Below, one piece after another: positions 21,544-32,890 of a stretch of 64,000 nt of DNA (the stretch's first letter is position 1; every line of letters begins with the position of its first letter). A model generated the notes under the pieces. It was not told the DNA's origin, searched no databases, and worked only from the letters and a program-made list of their open reading frames with translations. The translations under genes and the position numbers were made by a program. Source of the stretch: Lunularia cruciata (lineage: Eukaryota; Streptophyta; Marchantiopsida; Lunulariales; Lunulariaceae); assembly GCA_948567375.1 (NCBI GenBank), contig OX419755.1:59841945-59905944 (forward strand), read 5' to 3'.

Positions 21544-22936
21544 GGGCCTCTAGGAAAATGAGTATGACAATTGATAGCTAGGTGCCCAACTCAACCGCAA
21601 CTGTAACAACAATGTTTTTATGGTCAAGTCCCTTTTCCTTATGGGATCCCATCTCTCCTTTCATTGACCCATCCTTGTTCTCCTTGGAGCAATTGTGCTC
21701 CTTATTATTGGAACTAAATGTTGCCCAACTCCAGAGGAACTGGTCCACCAAAGTGTTGTGTTTTAGTCCGTTAATGTGGAGTTGGAACTACTCTTTCACC
21801 TCCTCCAAGTGCCTTTGTTATTCTATGAGCACAAGTAATGGCCTCAAAAACTATGCAAGAGTTTGTAGCATTACTTCTTGGAGAATTTGCCCTTTTAACC
21901 CTTGTTTGAAATTGTCCAAAGCTTTTGCTAGACTCATGTCGGTTATTGCAACTTGTAGGTAGAGGAATGCATCCATTTACTTTTGTACACTATTCTTTTG
22001 CTTCAATCTCAATAGTTGGGTTTGGGCCATTTGCATAGAATCAATGGATTGGAAATTCTTCAGTAGTCCTTTGTGCATGGCCTTCCTTTTGCCAGCATTG
22101 ATCTTTCCCAAGCATCATACCATGTGAGGGCCTTATCGGTCAAGTACCCACATGCAAACACACTAGCAAAATGATCAATGATTAAATCAAAAGTATTGAT
22201 TATTCTTGAAATCCAATTCTCCACTACTTTGATAGAACGTTGTCTCTTGTTAAGGCTCAATATTGCATGTCTTCTTTATTTGCAATAACAATGTGCCTTC
22301 TTTGTTGGTCAATTTTGGTGTCCTTATCATGAGTGACCCTCAAGGTACTTTGGCCATTGGTATTGGATTTTGAGATGAGTTGCCTTCTTGCATTGCCTAG
22401 TCATTCCTAAAGGTGTGTACTTGACTTTACAATGCCTCCATGGTCATCTTGATCTCCCAAAACTCATTCAACATTTTGTGCATTCCTTGCATCAAATCCT
22501 ACATCTATAGATCCATGATTCATACATACAACAACTGCTCAATCTCTACTTTTTACTTCAATAAAGAGTTAATATGATCATCCAAGAGGGAGCATGGACT
22601 ATTGGGACTACCATTAGGACTTCAAAGGCTATCACTCATTGATAATATTCCTCGCCAAAATTGTGGTCTAAGAAATCCCTAAACATTACTTTTGGTCTAA
22701 CCATATATTGGATTCCTACTTGAGTATTGAAAGGGAAATGATTTGGCACATTTAGATCCATCATAACAAAATGTAAATCATCAAATCCCACTCTTTATCA
22801 TAGATCACCATAGGAAAAATTATCGGGGTTGGTGAATATATCACTATATCCATGAACTCTGCTCCAAATGGAAAACAAGATATACTCTCACTTGCTCACA
22901 TTGGATGTACATAATCATGATGTGGAAAGGATTCAA

Positions 22937-23388
22937 GAACATGTCATGCCATTTGTAGCATCAAACCTAGATTGCTTGGACTCTAGAGTAGTAGTGTTAG
23001 TACTTAGAGGTATTTTGATAGTTACTCAAAGACTACTTGTTGATAGTAAGATTTCTTGTTTGGGGTATTGACTACATGGTGAGCCCACTGTCACTTGCAT
23101 CATTCACACCATTGGATATGCTATCAACGGGACCATTAAGGTTAGAGATCCAAGTCAAAATCAGAGGTATACCCTAGAAGTGCAGCTCTAGAGAGCTCAC
23201 TTCTCTGATGTTGAGCCTTTGAGTTCCTGGCTATGATGGACTGAGGCCGGTGAGCATCAACTAGATTCTCTTAGCTAGAATAGATGTGGCTTGATTATAA
23301 TCAATGCCTAATTTTTGACAGATTATTGAGTGTTAGATAAATATTGATCTAATTAAGTGTGATTCGAGTTGTGTGAATGAACTACCTA
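22937..23388 (+). repeat. 5' LTR of E1, lacking about the first 107 bp
   Basis: It aligns with 37964-38410 (for example CCATTTGTAGCATCA, GACTACTTGTT, CTAGAGAGCTCACTTCTCT). It starts abruptly against element B sequence and lacks the part that precedes it in the 3' LTR. A degenerate tRNA-iMet-like site (CTACATCAGAGAAG) follows at about 23390. Confidence 0.65.
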
Positions 23389-24199
23389 CATCAGAGAAGT
23401 GAGAGTCAGAGGGAAATTGGGTGTAGGAACTCAAGGTGTTGGCAGTATCTCCAAACCCGGTAGATCATGGTACCTTGATTGTAGTTCAAGTTTCTTTAAG
23501 AGTGATTGTGTGTGGAAGTGCTGACCAAATTTGGAGCTAGAGAGATTCAACTTCAAGCAATACTATTTATAGATTTTACATCAGGTTTTGTGGAGGATTT
23601 ACGTCAAATTTTGGCAAGAGAAAGTTTCATCTCATTCTCGATGATCCTTGTAGCTTACAAAATAGATAAATAAATCCTATTATATCAAATGCCAAATTGT
23701 GGTAGAGTTAGTTTGGTGTTGATTTATGAGATGGCGGGTTTTTATTTAGCCTTCTTGTGATTGGACTCCCTCCATTCTTTGCTTCCTATTTGTGCACCAT
23801 GTGAGTGTGAGGTGCCTAACTTTAGAGCATTGGTGCTCTTGTGTGTTCTCAATAGTGAGGTTGGAGTGATGACCAGTCAGGCTACCTATGTTTCTCTCTA
23901 GTGAGACAAGAAGTGATGACTTATAGACCTTGAGCATACGTGTTATGATGGTAGGTTATAGGTTGCCCTTTCTCCTAGTGTAGTTGTCATAGTTAGAGCT
24001 ACATTAGTGGGTGATGTTTGGTTGGTGGTGTTGGCACTTGGTGGGGTACTTGCAATGGTTACAATGTTACAATTGTGGGTTGCAATTTCCAATTACTTTG
24101 TCACGACATAGTTCTTTGGGGATTTTGAAGGAGATAATGCTTCAATATGCAATGGGTTTACTTGGAGTGACACTTAGTATTAGCATGTATCTCAAGTCC

Positions 24200-25117
24200 T
24201 AGTGAAGGAGGAGATTGACTTTGAGTTGGAGTTTGACACAAGAGCTGATTCAATTGAGAGTGCACTTGGTGTGTCCTCACCATTGTTGTGGGACATGGAC
24301 AAGATTTATGGGGCCTCCAAAGGCCCAAAGCTTTACTCTAGTATGGTACCATAGAGTTAGATAACTTCATCTAGGAGTTCAATAGTTGGTGTGATATACA
24401 ATAGATGCAAAACCCAATTTTGTTCACACCCTTCATGGCATGGAAGGGATTATTTTAGCACTTGGAGGGTCCACCAATGGACAACTACCATGATTTTAGG
24501 AGAGCTTACTTGGAGGAGATTGTGCTTTGGAGACAATATTGGTCTCCAAACTATGTCTCCATCACTTCAAGCTCAATTTCTAGGGGTAGACCTGCAGTAC
24601 CCACGAGTTCTAGCTCTAGTAGCATTAGTGGATCTCTTGGAGATGGTGCTACTATGAGTGGAGGTACCACTATAGGAGATGGTGTAGTACCAAATTTTAA
24701 TCCCATCGTAGAGTTCTTCTAGTGTTTGAATAGAACTACCAAGGAGTGCATATTGACAAGCTAAGGAGCTTGCAAGAGTTCTAGTAGAAGGATGGAGAGA
24801 GCCTATGCAAGGCAGAAACTTGCATGAGATGGTTGATCAGTTTTACCCAAGGAGTGACTAAAGCCCAAGAAATCCAATTTTGGTATAGGATACTAGACAA
24901 GGAGTTGCAATGTAGAGTCTATGATGCTATATTATTATAGGCTACTTTGGCAATGGTCTTTGGTTAGGCTAAGTTTAGGGTGCTCAACATGGTGGAGGAG
25001 AAAGTGAGAACATAAAGATTTGGTAGGGAGATCTCATCCACAATTATCACTTCTTTTAGAGTGTAGTAGAGTGCATCATGTCATGTTGGTTTTTAAGGAT
25101 AAGGTGGATAGCCCAGA
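24200..25117 (+). pseudogene. E1 Gag region, decayed
   Basis: This is recognised mainly by similarity to the same part of E3 (60900-61800). Shared features include the segment before GACTTTGATATAAGAG/GAGTTTGACACAAGAG and the Ser-rich stretch at 24600-24650. One open fragment (24462-24722) contains DFRRAYLEEIVLWRQYW. No standard Gag motif is intact. It is cut at 25117 by E2 and continues at 30795. Confidence 0.45.
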
Positions 25118-25549
25118 TGTAACAATATGGAGTTTAGCAACAAATTTAGTCGGGAGTTTAGCAACAAAGTAGTCGGGCTTACGAAGTAGCCTAGAATATT
25201 CCGGAAGTATCTAGGAAGCTTCTTGGGAAGCTTCCCGGTTAGCTTAGCTTGCACCTTAAGTAAGTAGCTTCTAGAAGGAAGCTTCTAGAAGCTTCCAACT
25301 AGCTTAGCTTGCACGCCAAGAAGGCGGCTTCTAGAAGGAAGCTTCTTGAGAAGCTTCCTAGCTAACTTGGCTTGCACTCTAAGAAAGCGGCTTGAGGAAG
25401 CTTCTTGAGAAGCTTCTCAAGGGCCTTGTATGCTACCTATAAATACCAAAGCCAAAGCTCATGCTAGGCATTTGGAGTTTTCACTCATTCAAGTGTCCCA
25501 ATGTGAGTTTCCATTCTCCTATTTCTCTCCTCAGATTTGATCTTTTACA
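25118..25549 (+). repeat. 5' LTR of E2
   Basis: TGTAACAATATGG to TCTTTTACA. It contains repeated GAAGCTTC/TTCTAGAA palindromic words and a TATAAATA box at 25438-25445. Confidence 0.92.
25262..25420 (+). promoter_or_regulatory. Clustered heat-shock-element-like motifs in the E2 LTR
   Basis: Alternating GAA/TTC units with two-base spacers form the consensus heat-shock element. The best block at 25278-25295 reads GAA-GC-TTC-TA-GAA-GC-TTC, preceded at 25269-25276 by TTC-TA-GAA. Further pairs follow (25331-25420). They lie about 20-170 bp upstream of the TATAAATA box, a usual distance for activator sites. The same blocks are present in the 3' LTR (best one at 30523-30540). Response to heat is inference. 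Confidence 0.55.
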
Positions 25550-25563
25550 TTGGTATTAGAGCA
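25550..25563 (+). promoter_or_regulatory. Primer-binding site of E2, tRNA-iMet-like
   Basis: TTGGTATTAGAGCA directly follows the LTR. It is one transition away from the TGGTATCAGAGC complement of initiator tRNA-Met. Confidence 0.8.
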
Positions 25564-25820
25564 AGAATGGGATGGATGGAATTTATGGACCACCAAATCC
25601 ACTTCCACCAAACCATTGGGATTTTTGCATCCAAATACTACCCAAGCATCATTTCACACAGTTCATCACCTCACACTTTGGACAAGATTTTCTGCATATG
25701 ATTTCCATCTCTGAGGAACCCTTGGTGCTTCTGGTTGTAACTTATGGAGAACGGTTGACGTGCTGTTTTTATGTGTTAATAAATTAGATAGATTAGGATT
25801 GGTGTGATAGAGGAGCAACC

Positions 25821-26726
25821 ATGGCGGCAATACCTGATGTTATCCTTGCTATGCAACAACAAATTGAGCACCTTACTCGATTGTTGGATGAACGAGATCT
25901 TTGACGACAAGAGCAAGTGGAGAGAGTACCAATTTGAGAAGGAGAAGATCAGATCAGATTCCCTAAACCCAAGGTATTTGAAGGCAAGAATCTCCCAAGT
26001 GTAGTGGAGAATTTTGTGTTTGATTGTGAACATCAATTTGAAGCTACCAATCTACAAGATGAGCAAAAGTAGATTCTCTTGGCTTCTAGCCAATTGGATG
26101 GAGTAGCAAAGCTATGGTGGAGATTTTGAGTGGAGCGAGCCAAACGACAAATGGTTGCACCAATCTTGACATGGGCAAAATTCAAGAGCGCAATAATCAA
26201 TTGGTTCCAAGCTATAAATGCCACACGAGCTGCACGGGATAAGTTAGCAGAGTTGAAACAGATTGGCTCTATAAGAAGTTACATCATGCAGTTCCAAAAC
26301 ACCATCATGAAAATTCCAGACATTTTGGAAGGTGAAGCTCTGGATTGATTTGTGAGGGGCTTGAAGGCAAGAACCAAATTAGAGGTAACCATGCAAGAGC
26401 CACAACACTTGGAGGAAGCCATGCGGTTGGCCGAACATTTTGATTCCTTGGTGGCAACAACTTGGTCTCAACCTCGATCCCCACAAAGCCTACCAATACA
26501 CTACACACAAGTGGAGGAGCTAGCACCAATGGAGATTGATGCAATTCAACAAAGACCACTGGGCATGGCAGACAGGGAGAAATTGCAACAAAAGGGTGGT
26601 TGTTTTTATTGTCGCCAATTGGGGCATGGCATTGCTGAATGTCCACTTAAGAATGGACGACCTCGACAAGTTGCCCAAGTGGAGGTTGTGGAGCAAAATG
26701 ATCAGGGAAACAAGGAATCCCAATAG
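25821..26726 (+). pseudogene. E2 Gag, interrupted by stops
   Basis: The frame starts MAAIPDVILAMQQQIEHLTR and runs to about 26726, with at least four internal stops but no frame change between its pieces. It contains GVAKLWWRF, LTWAKFKSAIINWF and the zinc knuckle CFYCRQLGHGIAEC. The stops (for example TGA after DERDL, and TAG after DEQK) fit single C-to-T or G-to-A changes of Arg, Gln or Trp codons. Confidence 0.85.
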
Positions 26727-27436
26727 GAGATTTCAAACCACCCACTGGAAGCTTGATTAATTCCAATGGGATTGAAAGCTCGACCTATGCAAGTCTGCTT
26801 CACTTGCAAGGTTTGATATCTAATAGGGGTTGTAGGATTTTGGTTGATTTTGGAAGTTCAGAGAATTGCATGTCTATGCAAGTAGCAAAGGAATTGGTTA
26901 TTCCTATCAAGCTAGTGATTGGAAGTAGTTTGATGATGGCGGATGGTAGAAAGGGTTCTGCATTCCGCACCTCGCATCCTGTTACCTTCAAGATTGGGAA
27001 GGAGTATTTGGAGTGTATGAGGTTTGTAGTGGCACCTCTACACTATGATATCATTCTGGGTCTACCTTGGCTTGAATGTCATAAGGTTCAATTCGATTGG
27101 ACCCAACGCCAAATTCAAGTACAACACCAAGGTAGGAATTTCCGATTAGGTTGTCTGGCACCTCTTAGTAAGACACCTAAGAATAGTCAGTCCCAAGATG
27201 GGAAGTTTGTTGAGAAGGTAGCCATAGAGCAAATCTGGAAGAGAGATGAGTCCCAGTATGGGAAGTTTGCCAAGAAGGCAACCATGGAGCATGCTTGGAA
27301 GAGAGATGAGTCCCTAGAAGGGAAGTTTGTTAAGGAAGTAGCCATAGAGCAAGCTTTGGAGGAAGATAAGTCTATATTTGCGGTGTGGATCAAGCCGATT
27401 GCACAAGAACAATATGAGGAGGGCCAAGTGCCGTAG
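26727..27436 (+). pseudogene. E2 protease and repeat-bearing spacer
   Basis: The frame differs from Gag and is open to a TAG at 27434-27436; RT continues in the same frame. ILVDFGSSENCMS holds the protease active-site position (Phe-Gly where Ser/Thr-Gly is usual) and DIILGLPWL is the flap-side motif. The spacer to RT holds three 60-bp direct repeats starting at 27200, 27260 and 27320. Each encodes about 20 residues resembling GKFVEKVAIEQIWKRDES. Confidence 0.8.
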
Positions 27437-28765
27437 CAAGCAATGGTTGATCGGATAGTTCAAGAGTTTACAGATGTGTTTCTAGATGATCTGCCAAAGG
27501 GATTACCCTCCGATCAAGGTATGCCCTTCAAGATTGAGTTATTGCCAGGGAGTACTCCAGTGAGTAGACCAATCTATCGGCTCTCACCAAAGGAGTTAGA
27601 GGAGTTGCAAACAACACTTATAGAGTTGTTGGATAAGGATTTCATACGACATAGTACCTCTCCTTGGGGAGCACCGGTACTATTTGTTCCAAAGAAGGAT
27701 GGAGGACTTTGTTTCTGTATTGATTACCGTGGGCTCAATAAGCAAACCGTGAAGAATGCATATCCCTTGCCTTGGATCGATGACTTACTTGATCAACTGA
27801 GTGGACCATGTTACTTTTCCAAGTTGGATCTTTGTAGCAACTATTGGCAAATTCCGATTGATAGAGAGGATGTGAAAAAGACTACCTTTCGCACAAGGTA
27901 TGGACATTTTGAGTGGAGAGTTCTACCTTTCGGACTCACTAATGCTCCAGTAGTCTTCATGGATCAAATGCATCGGGTGTTGGATGGACTATTGGATCGG
28001 TCAGTGGTGGTGTTCTTGGATGATATCTTAATCTATAGCAAGACAAAGGCAAAAGATGTGAATCATGTGCGAGAAGTCTTAAGACGACTACAACAATGGA
28101 AATTTTACTGCAAGAAGTCAAAGTGTGCTTTTTGGTAGAAGGAGGTTACCTTCTTGGGTCATAAGATCTCATCAGAGGGGATCAAGATGGAGGAAGAGAA
28201 GATCAAGGCCATTACTGATTGGCCTACCCCAAAGGATGCTACAGAAGTACGGGCATTCAATGGATTGGCCAATTTTTACCGGCAATTCATCCACTATTAT
28301 GCATATGTGGCTACACCATTGACTGACCTCTTGGGAAAGAACTTGAGCTTCCAGTGGAACACCAAACATGAAGAAGCATTCTAGAAGTTGAAACATATGG
28401 TGTCTTCAAGACCCATTCTTCAACCATATGATCCTTAGCTGCCTTGTGTGGTTGATTTTGATGCTTCTAACTTTGCAATTGGAGCTGTGTTGCAACAAGA
28501 ATTTCCAGATGGGCTACATCCCATTGCCTTTGTGTCTCGCCAACTAAATACAATTGAAAGAAATTACTCTGCTCAAGATCAAGAACAACTTGCAATGGTA
28601 TATGCCACCAAGGTATGGAGGCATTATCTCTTGGGGAAACAAGTGATCATGCAAATTGATCACAAGGGATCACAAGCCATTGTTGCAGACCTTACACCTG
28701 GAGCACATGAAGAGTCGACATCATCAATGGGAAGAGCAAATTCAATTGTTCGACATCAAACTTGA
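27437..28765 (+). pseudogene. E2 reverse transcriptase and RNase H
   Basis: RT is open from 27443 to a TAG at 28136-28138: [53 protein letters not shown] and the catalytic [12 protein letters not shown]. RNase H follows in the same frame with DFDASNFAIGAVLQQ and QIDHKG. Three in-frame stops lie at about 28136, 28382 and 28436, and a frame change near 28667 breaks the end of RNase H. All but the last are single-base nonsense changes. Confidence 0.88.
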
Positions 28766-28780
28766 GTACAAACCAGGTTG

Positions 28781-29830
28781 GTTCCATGTCATCCCTCATG
28801 CTCTATCACGATGACCTGATTTGAAGTCCCTTCCTCTTATTGCGGCAGCAATTACGACAATGTCAATTGACCCCAAGATCCATAACGAGTTTCAGTTAGC
28901 TCTAAAACAAGATCCCTTCTTCCAAATAGTACATGGTCGTCTAACAACAAGTGACAAGGAGTACAACACCTTCTCCTTCAAGGAAGGCCTTCTATTCCAT
29001 GCGGACCGGATCTATGTTCCAGCCAAAGGTGATCTTCGACTTGTGCACCTTCAAGAAGCCCATGATTTACCCATCGCTGGTCATATGGGTGTGGACAAGA
29101 CCTTGGGTACCCTCAAACATCAATGGTGGTGGCCCAACATGACACGAGATGTTCAAGAATTTGTCAGATCGTGTGAGAACTGCCAACGTAACAAGGCCAA
29201 TAACCAAAAGCCAAGTAGACTCCTTCAACCACTCACCATTCCATCCACTCGCTAGGAGCATGTGAGCTTGGATCTCATCACATCCTTGCCAAAGACAAAA
29301 CAAGGACACACTACAATCGTGTTGTTTGTGGATAAATTTAGTAAGCAAATCCACTTGGCACCAACCTATGATACCGTGGATGCCCCAACCTTAGCGCAAA
29401 TCTACTTTGACAATGTCTTCAAGCATCATGGGATGCCACATGTACTCATCTCTAACCGTGATCCTCGATTTACTGGGAAGTTTTGGCAAGCACTCTTCCA
29501 GATACTCGGCACCAAGCTTGCTTTGTCCACGGCCTATCATCCTCAAACTGATGGACAAACCAAACATGCAAATCGTATATTGGAGGATATGTTGCGGGCC
29601 TTTGTCAATGTCCACCATACCAATTGGGATGAATGTCTTGCAACTGCAGAATTTGCCTACAACAATTCCAAACAGGCAAGCACCGGATTTTCTCCCTTCT
29701 TTCTCAATTTTGGTCAAGATCCGCTTGTTCCAGATTCTCTTCTTGCTCCTCCTCCATCTCAGGTTTCTCATACTTCCACATTCTTGACCACTATATCCCA
29801 ATTGCTCTAACAAGCCAAGTCTCACCTCCT
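28781..29830 (+). pseudogene. E2 integrase with altered catalytic residues
   Basis: The zinc domain is well kept (HDLPIAGHMGVDKTL, CENCQRNK). In the core the first Asp is present (SLDLITSLP). The second position reads SNRDPRFTG, where SDRDPRF is usual, so Asp became Asn. The third reads DGQTKHANR, where DGQTE is usual, so Glu became Lys. Both fit G-to-A transitions. A TAG at 29254 and a TAA at about 29808 also interrupt the frame. The copy cannot integrate by its own enzyme. Confidence 0.85.
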
Positions 29831-30149
29831 TGTTGCTCAAAATCACCAAAAACAATATGCGGACCACCATCATTGTGATCTCACCTTTGAAGTTGGTGAT
29901 AAAGTCATGCTATCCTCCAGTAACCTCCCTCTCCCACTTGATACCCAAGTTTGTAAACTTGCCCCTAACTAGATAGGACCCTTTGATATCACCCAAATTG
30001 TCTTTCCTGTTGCTTATCGACTTGCCTTACCTTGTCACATGCGTATCCATCCTGTCTTTCATGTTTCCAAGTTGAAACCCTTTGTTCCTAACCCCTCTTC
30101 CTTTTCCTCTTGAGTCCAACCTCCCCCTCTTCCTGTCCCTATCAATGAT

Positions 30150-30330
30150 CATGAGGAGTACAAAGTTGATTGTATCTTTACGTGTTGCCATATCCAACAA
30201 GGCCGTCACCAACATACGGAGTACAAGGTCCTTTGGAAAGGGTATCCTCTTCATGATGCCACCTGGGAGCCTCTTTCTCACCTCTAGAATACACAGACGG
30301 CCATCCAGGAATTTGAAGCTTCACTGGCGA
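30150..30330 (+). pseudogene. E2 chromodomain
   Basis: EEYKVDCIF, EYKVLWKGYP and ATWEPLSHL are spaced as in a chromodomain, at the C-terminal end of the polyprotein after the GPF-type integrase tail ([21 protein letters not shown]). Chromodomains of this position read methylated histone H3 and define chromoviruses. One in-frame TAG follows SHL. The coding end lies against the 3' LTR. Confidence 0.88.
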
Positions 30331-30362
30331 TGAGGACGTCACCAACTAGCGGCGGGGGAATA

Positions 30363-30794
30363 TGTAACAATATGGAGTTTAGTGATGAAGTTAGTCGGGA
30401 GTTTAGCAACAAAGTAGTCGTGCTTACAAAGTAGCCTAGAATATTCCGGAAGTATCTAGGAAGCTTCTTGGGAAGCTTCTCGGTTAGCTTAGCTTGCACC
30501 TTAAGTAAGTAGCTTCTAGAAGGAAGCTTCTAGAAGCTTCCAACTAGCTTAGCTTGCACGCCAAGAAGGCGGCTTCTAGAAGGAAGCTTCTTGAGAAGCT
30601 TCCTAGCTAACTTGGCTTGCACTCTAAGAAAGCGGCTTGAGGAAGCTTCTTGAGAAGCTTCTCAAGGGCCTTGTATGCTACCTATAAATACCAAAGCCAA
30701 AGCTCATGCTAGGCATTTGGAGGTTTCACTCATTCAAGTGTCCCAATGTAAGTTTCCATTCTCCTATTTCTCTCCTTGGATTTGGTCTTTTACA
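30363..30794 (+). repeat. 3' LTR of E2
   Basis: 432 bp, matching the 5' LTR with about 13 differences by eye, concentrated near both ends. TATAAATA at 30683-30690. Confidence 0.92.
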
Positions 30795-30799
30795 CCAGA

Positions 30800-31143
30800 T
30801 CTTACGGAGCAAGTGGAAGGCCTAGTGTAGCTAGACCCTTACCCTCATTTTTGGGTCAACAGCAACAAGTGAGTGATGGTGTTACTTGTTGGACTTGTGG
30901 TGGACCTCACCTTAGGAGAGAGTGCACTCAAGGCAGCAAACTTGATACCTCTGGTGCAACACAGCCAACATAGAGACAATGTGAGCATACCCACAAATTT
31001 GGTTACATTAGTGACCAATGCTTTGACCTACACCTTGAGTTATGGAGTGGTAGGGATGCTATGCTATATGGCAAGTGGTAGAGGAGCTCTAGGTCATGGA
31101 AGATGAGGTGGTAAAGGATCCACACCTGGTAGGGGTGCAGTAA
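30800..31143 (+). pseudogene. E1 nucleocapsid zinc knuckles, decayed
   Basis: CWTCGGPHLRREC (30887-30925) is a zinc-knuckle-like C-x2-C-x3-H-x4-C, followed about 50 bp later by a second weaker one (CEHTHKFGYISDQC). In E3 the second copy reads DHCYSFGHTNDQC, so a tandem pair of knuckles is likely ancestral. The segment resumes exactly after E2, sharing GCAAGTGGA.GGCCTAGTGTAGC with E3. Confidence 0.65.
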
Positions 31144-31810
31144 TGTAACACCCATTTGTGCATGTGTGTGGTATTGTGATATTTAGCTTGGTATTATAAA
31201 TACTTGAGAGATATTATTTATATAGAGATAAATAATTTTTATACATTATTCATGATTAGCTAAACTTAGTCATAGCTAAGATAGTGGGGACCTTACTTTC
31301 GAGGAAGTGGAAAAGATGAACACCACTATTTTGGATTCTAGTGTATTGACTTGGTATTATTCCTAGGTGTTTGGCTTTGAGAAAAGAGTTAAGAACTCTT
31401 GGGCCCGTAAGCCTTTTTGTTTTGGATTCTTCTATAGTCCAAGGATAGCCCATGTGAAGGAATCCTTGACTTAGTGGTTGGGTCAAGATAAGATCACATG
31501 CTTAGTGGAATATGCCCATGTGGATGGATATTTATTTATACTTTTTGACTTTACTTGACTTTTAGTCTAGAAACTTTAGTGCGTAACTATTTCACAAGTA
31601 TATAAATGAGGAGTGAGGAGATACTCATCATCCTTTCATTTGCAACTATCTCTCTCTCATTGAGTTCTCTAATAAGCAATGGCTTGAGTCTTGGGGTGTT
31701 AGCCTTGGAGGAGTATGATGGAGTTGGGTTTCTTTGCCTTCTTAGTCCATGGTACGCTACCATAATAGCCATCAGAGGTTCATCCTAAGTGGGAGATAGG
31801 CCGACTCATA
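31144..31810 (+). repeat. Solo LTR of the young gypsy family, inside E1
   Basis: TGTAACACCC to CGACTCATA, about 667 bp, clearly similar to the 692-bp LTRs at 6262 and 13423 but with many substitutions and a deletion of about 25 bp near 31575. No internal sequence follows; E1 resumes at 31811. Flanks read GTAA and GTAC, an imperfect 4-bp duplication. Probably left by LTR-LTR recombination. Confidence 0.9.
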
Positions 31811-32589
31811 GTACCTATGCTTACTTTTGATACAATCATGGCTACTTGCATTTAGCAGTTGGAGCAGAGATTGGCTAGCATGGCCATAGCTGAAAGGAGA
31901 TCAGATTTGGGTGTTAAGGCTTCCACCTCATATGCTGTTGATAGAGATGTCTTGGACTTCATGTGCGGAGTAGCAGAAGTAGAGCATCTACCATAGTGAC
32001 TAGGAGTGCAACACATACTCTAGAGCTTAGAGGAGCATTAGTGGAGTTGGATCCACAAAGAGGAGAGGTTGAGAGATAGGTTAAACTTCTCTAGTCTTTC
32101 ATGCTCTTTGAGGCAATGCAAACAACATCCATGGCTCCTAAACGTCTTAATGTAGGTGTGGTAGGTGATGATCGGGTGCATGATAGACTACCTACTAGTC
32201 AACCACTTGCTACTACACCAATTGAGTCTAGCTTAATGTTAGGGGTGGCTTAGTTCATTATGCACTATCCATTATTCTCAACCAATGACATGTTTACATT
32301 GAGAGTTGACCCACATCCAATGTTCCAATTGGCTGCCATGCTTTGTGAGAGTAGGGATGATGTGATTCTTGCTTCTAGAGAAAAGGTTTATGATAGTGGA
32401 ACTGACTTGGTTGAGGAGCATAGGATCCACTCAATGACCAATGGTTTATGGTAGGCAATAACAACTAGCTTGGAAGAATTACCAACTAGACCGGCCTTTG
32501 AGCAAGCATGGTTTACACTTGGAGTTGTCCTATTGGATAACCATAAGGGGGATACTTTTTTAGTGGGACTTTCAAGGAAGTTCAATACA
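31811..32589 (+). pseudogene. E1 linker between zinc knuckle and protease
   Basis: It is parallel to 62160-62900 in E3 (shared GATACAATCATGGCTACTTG-type start and the DPQRGE-like segment). Open only in short pieces. No domain recognised. Confidence 0.45.
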
Positions 32590-32890
32590 CCATAGAGGGT
32601 CTTACTAGACTCTGATGCATAGCCCCTTATGTTGGGGAAGGCTACAATTATTGGTCTAGAGTTATAAAAGACCGATGTAGAGAGGTATCTATTTCAGATC
32701 CAACATCTTTAGGAGGTGGTTCTACATAGTGCATCACATGTAGAGAGCTTGTTGTTCAAATTCAGCATGGTCATCCAACTAATAGCTTTTTGTTGAGAGC
32801 TTAGGCCATTACGACCGTAGTTGAGTCATATGATGTGTTAGTTGGGAGAGTAGTGTTATACCCCATGGGTTTCAATATTGACTATTGGGA
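32590..32890 (+). pseudogene. E1 protease region, decayed
   Basis: VLLDSDA at about 32599-32619 fits the D-S/T-G-A active site with Gly replaced by Asp and a stop just after it. LVGRVVLYPMGFNIDYW follows at about 32850-32890 and is strongly shared with E3 at 63185-63230. It marks the end of the protease and entry into the methyltransferase-bearing segment. Confidence 0.55.

Larger units (their letters stand above)
19158..22936 (-). mobile_element. Element B, main part: decayed gypsy Gag-Pol, cut in integrase
   Basis: Minus-strand order from right to left: Gag N-terminus (about 22770), Gag core with ALTWYDAW (22140-22100), protease (about 21320), reverse transcriptase (20765-20418), RNase H (about 19993-19500), then the first part of the integrase zinc domain with GHIGVDKTL (about 19300). 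The sequence changes at 19158 to the LTR of element A, so the integrase core is missing. The other end of B is displaced to 38517-39458 because element E1 inserted into its leader. Stops are numerous. Confidence 0.75.
25118..30794 (+). mobile_element. Element E2: chromodomain-bearing gypsy element (chromovirus), inactivated
   Basis: LTRs of 432 bp lie at 25118-25549 and 30363-30794, and the 5-bp target duplication CCAGA (25113-25117, 30795-30799) is perfect. The primer site TGGTATTAGAGC follows the 5' LTR (tRNA-iMet type). Gag, protease, RT, RNase H, integrase and a chromodomain are all recognisable in order. By eye the LTRs differ at about 13 positions (about 3%), so the insertion is older than the 6262-14114 element. 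It sits in E1 between Gag and the zinc knuckle. Confidence 0.93.
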
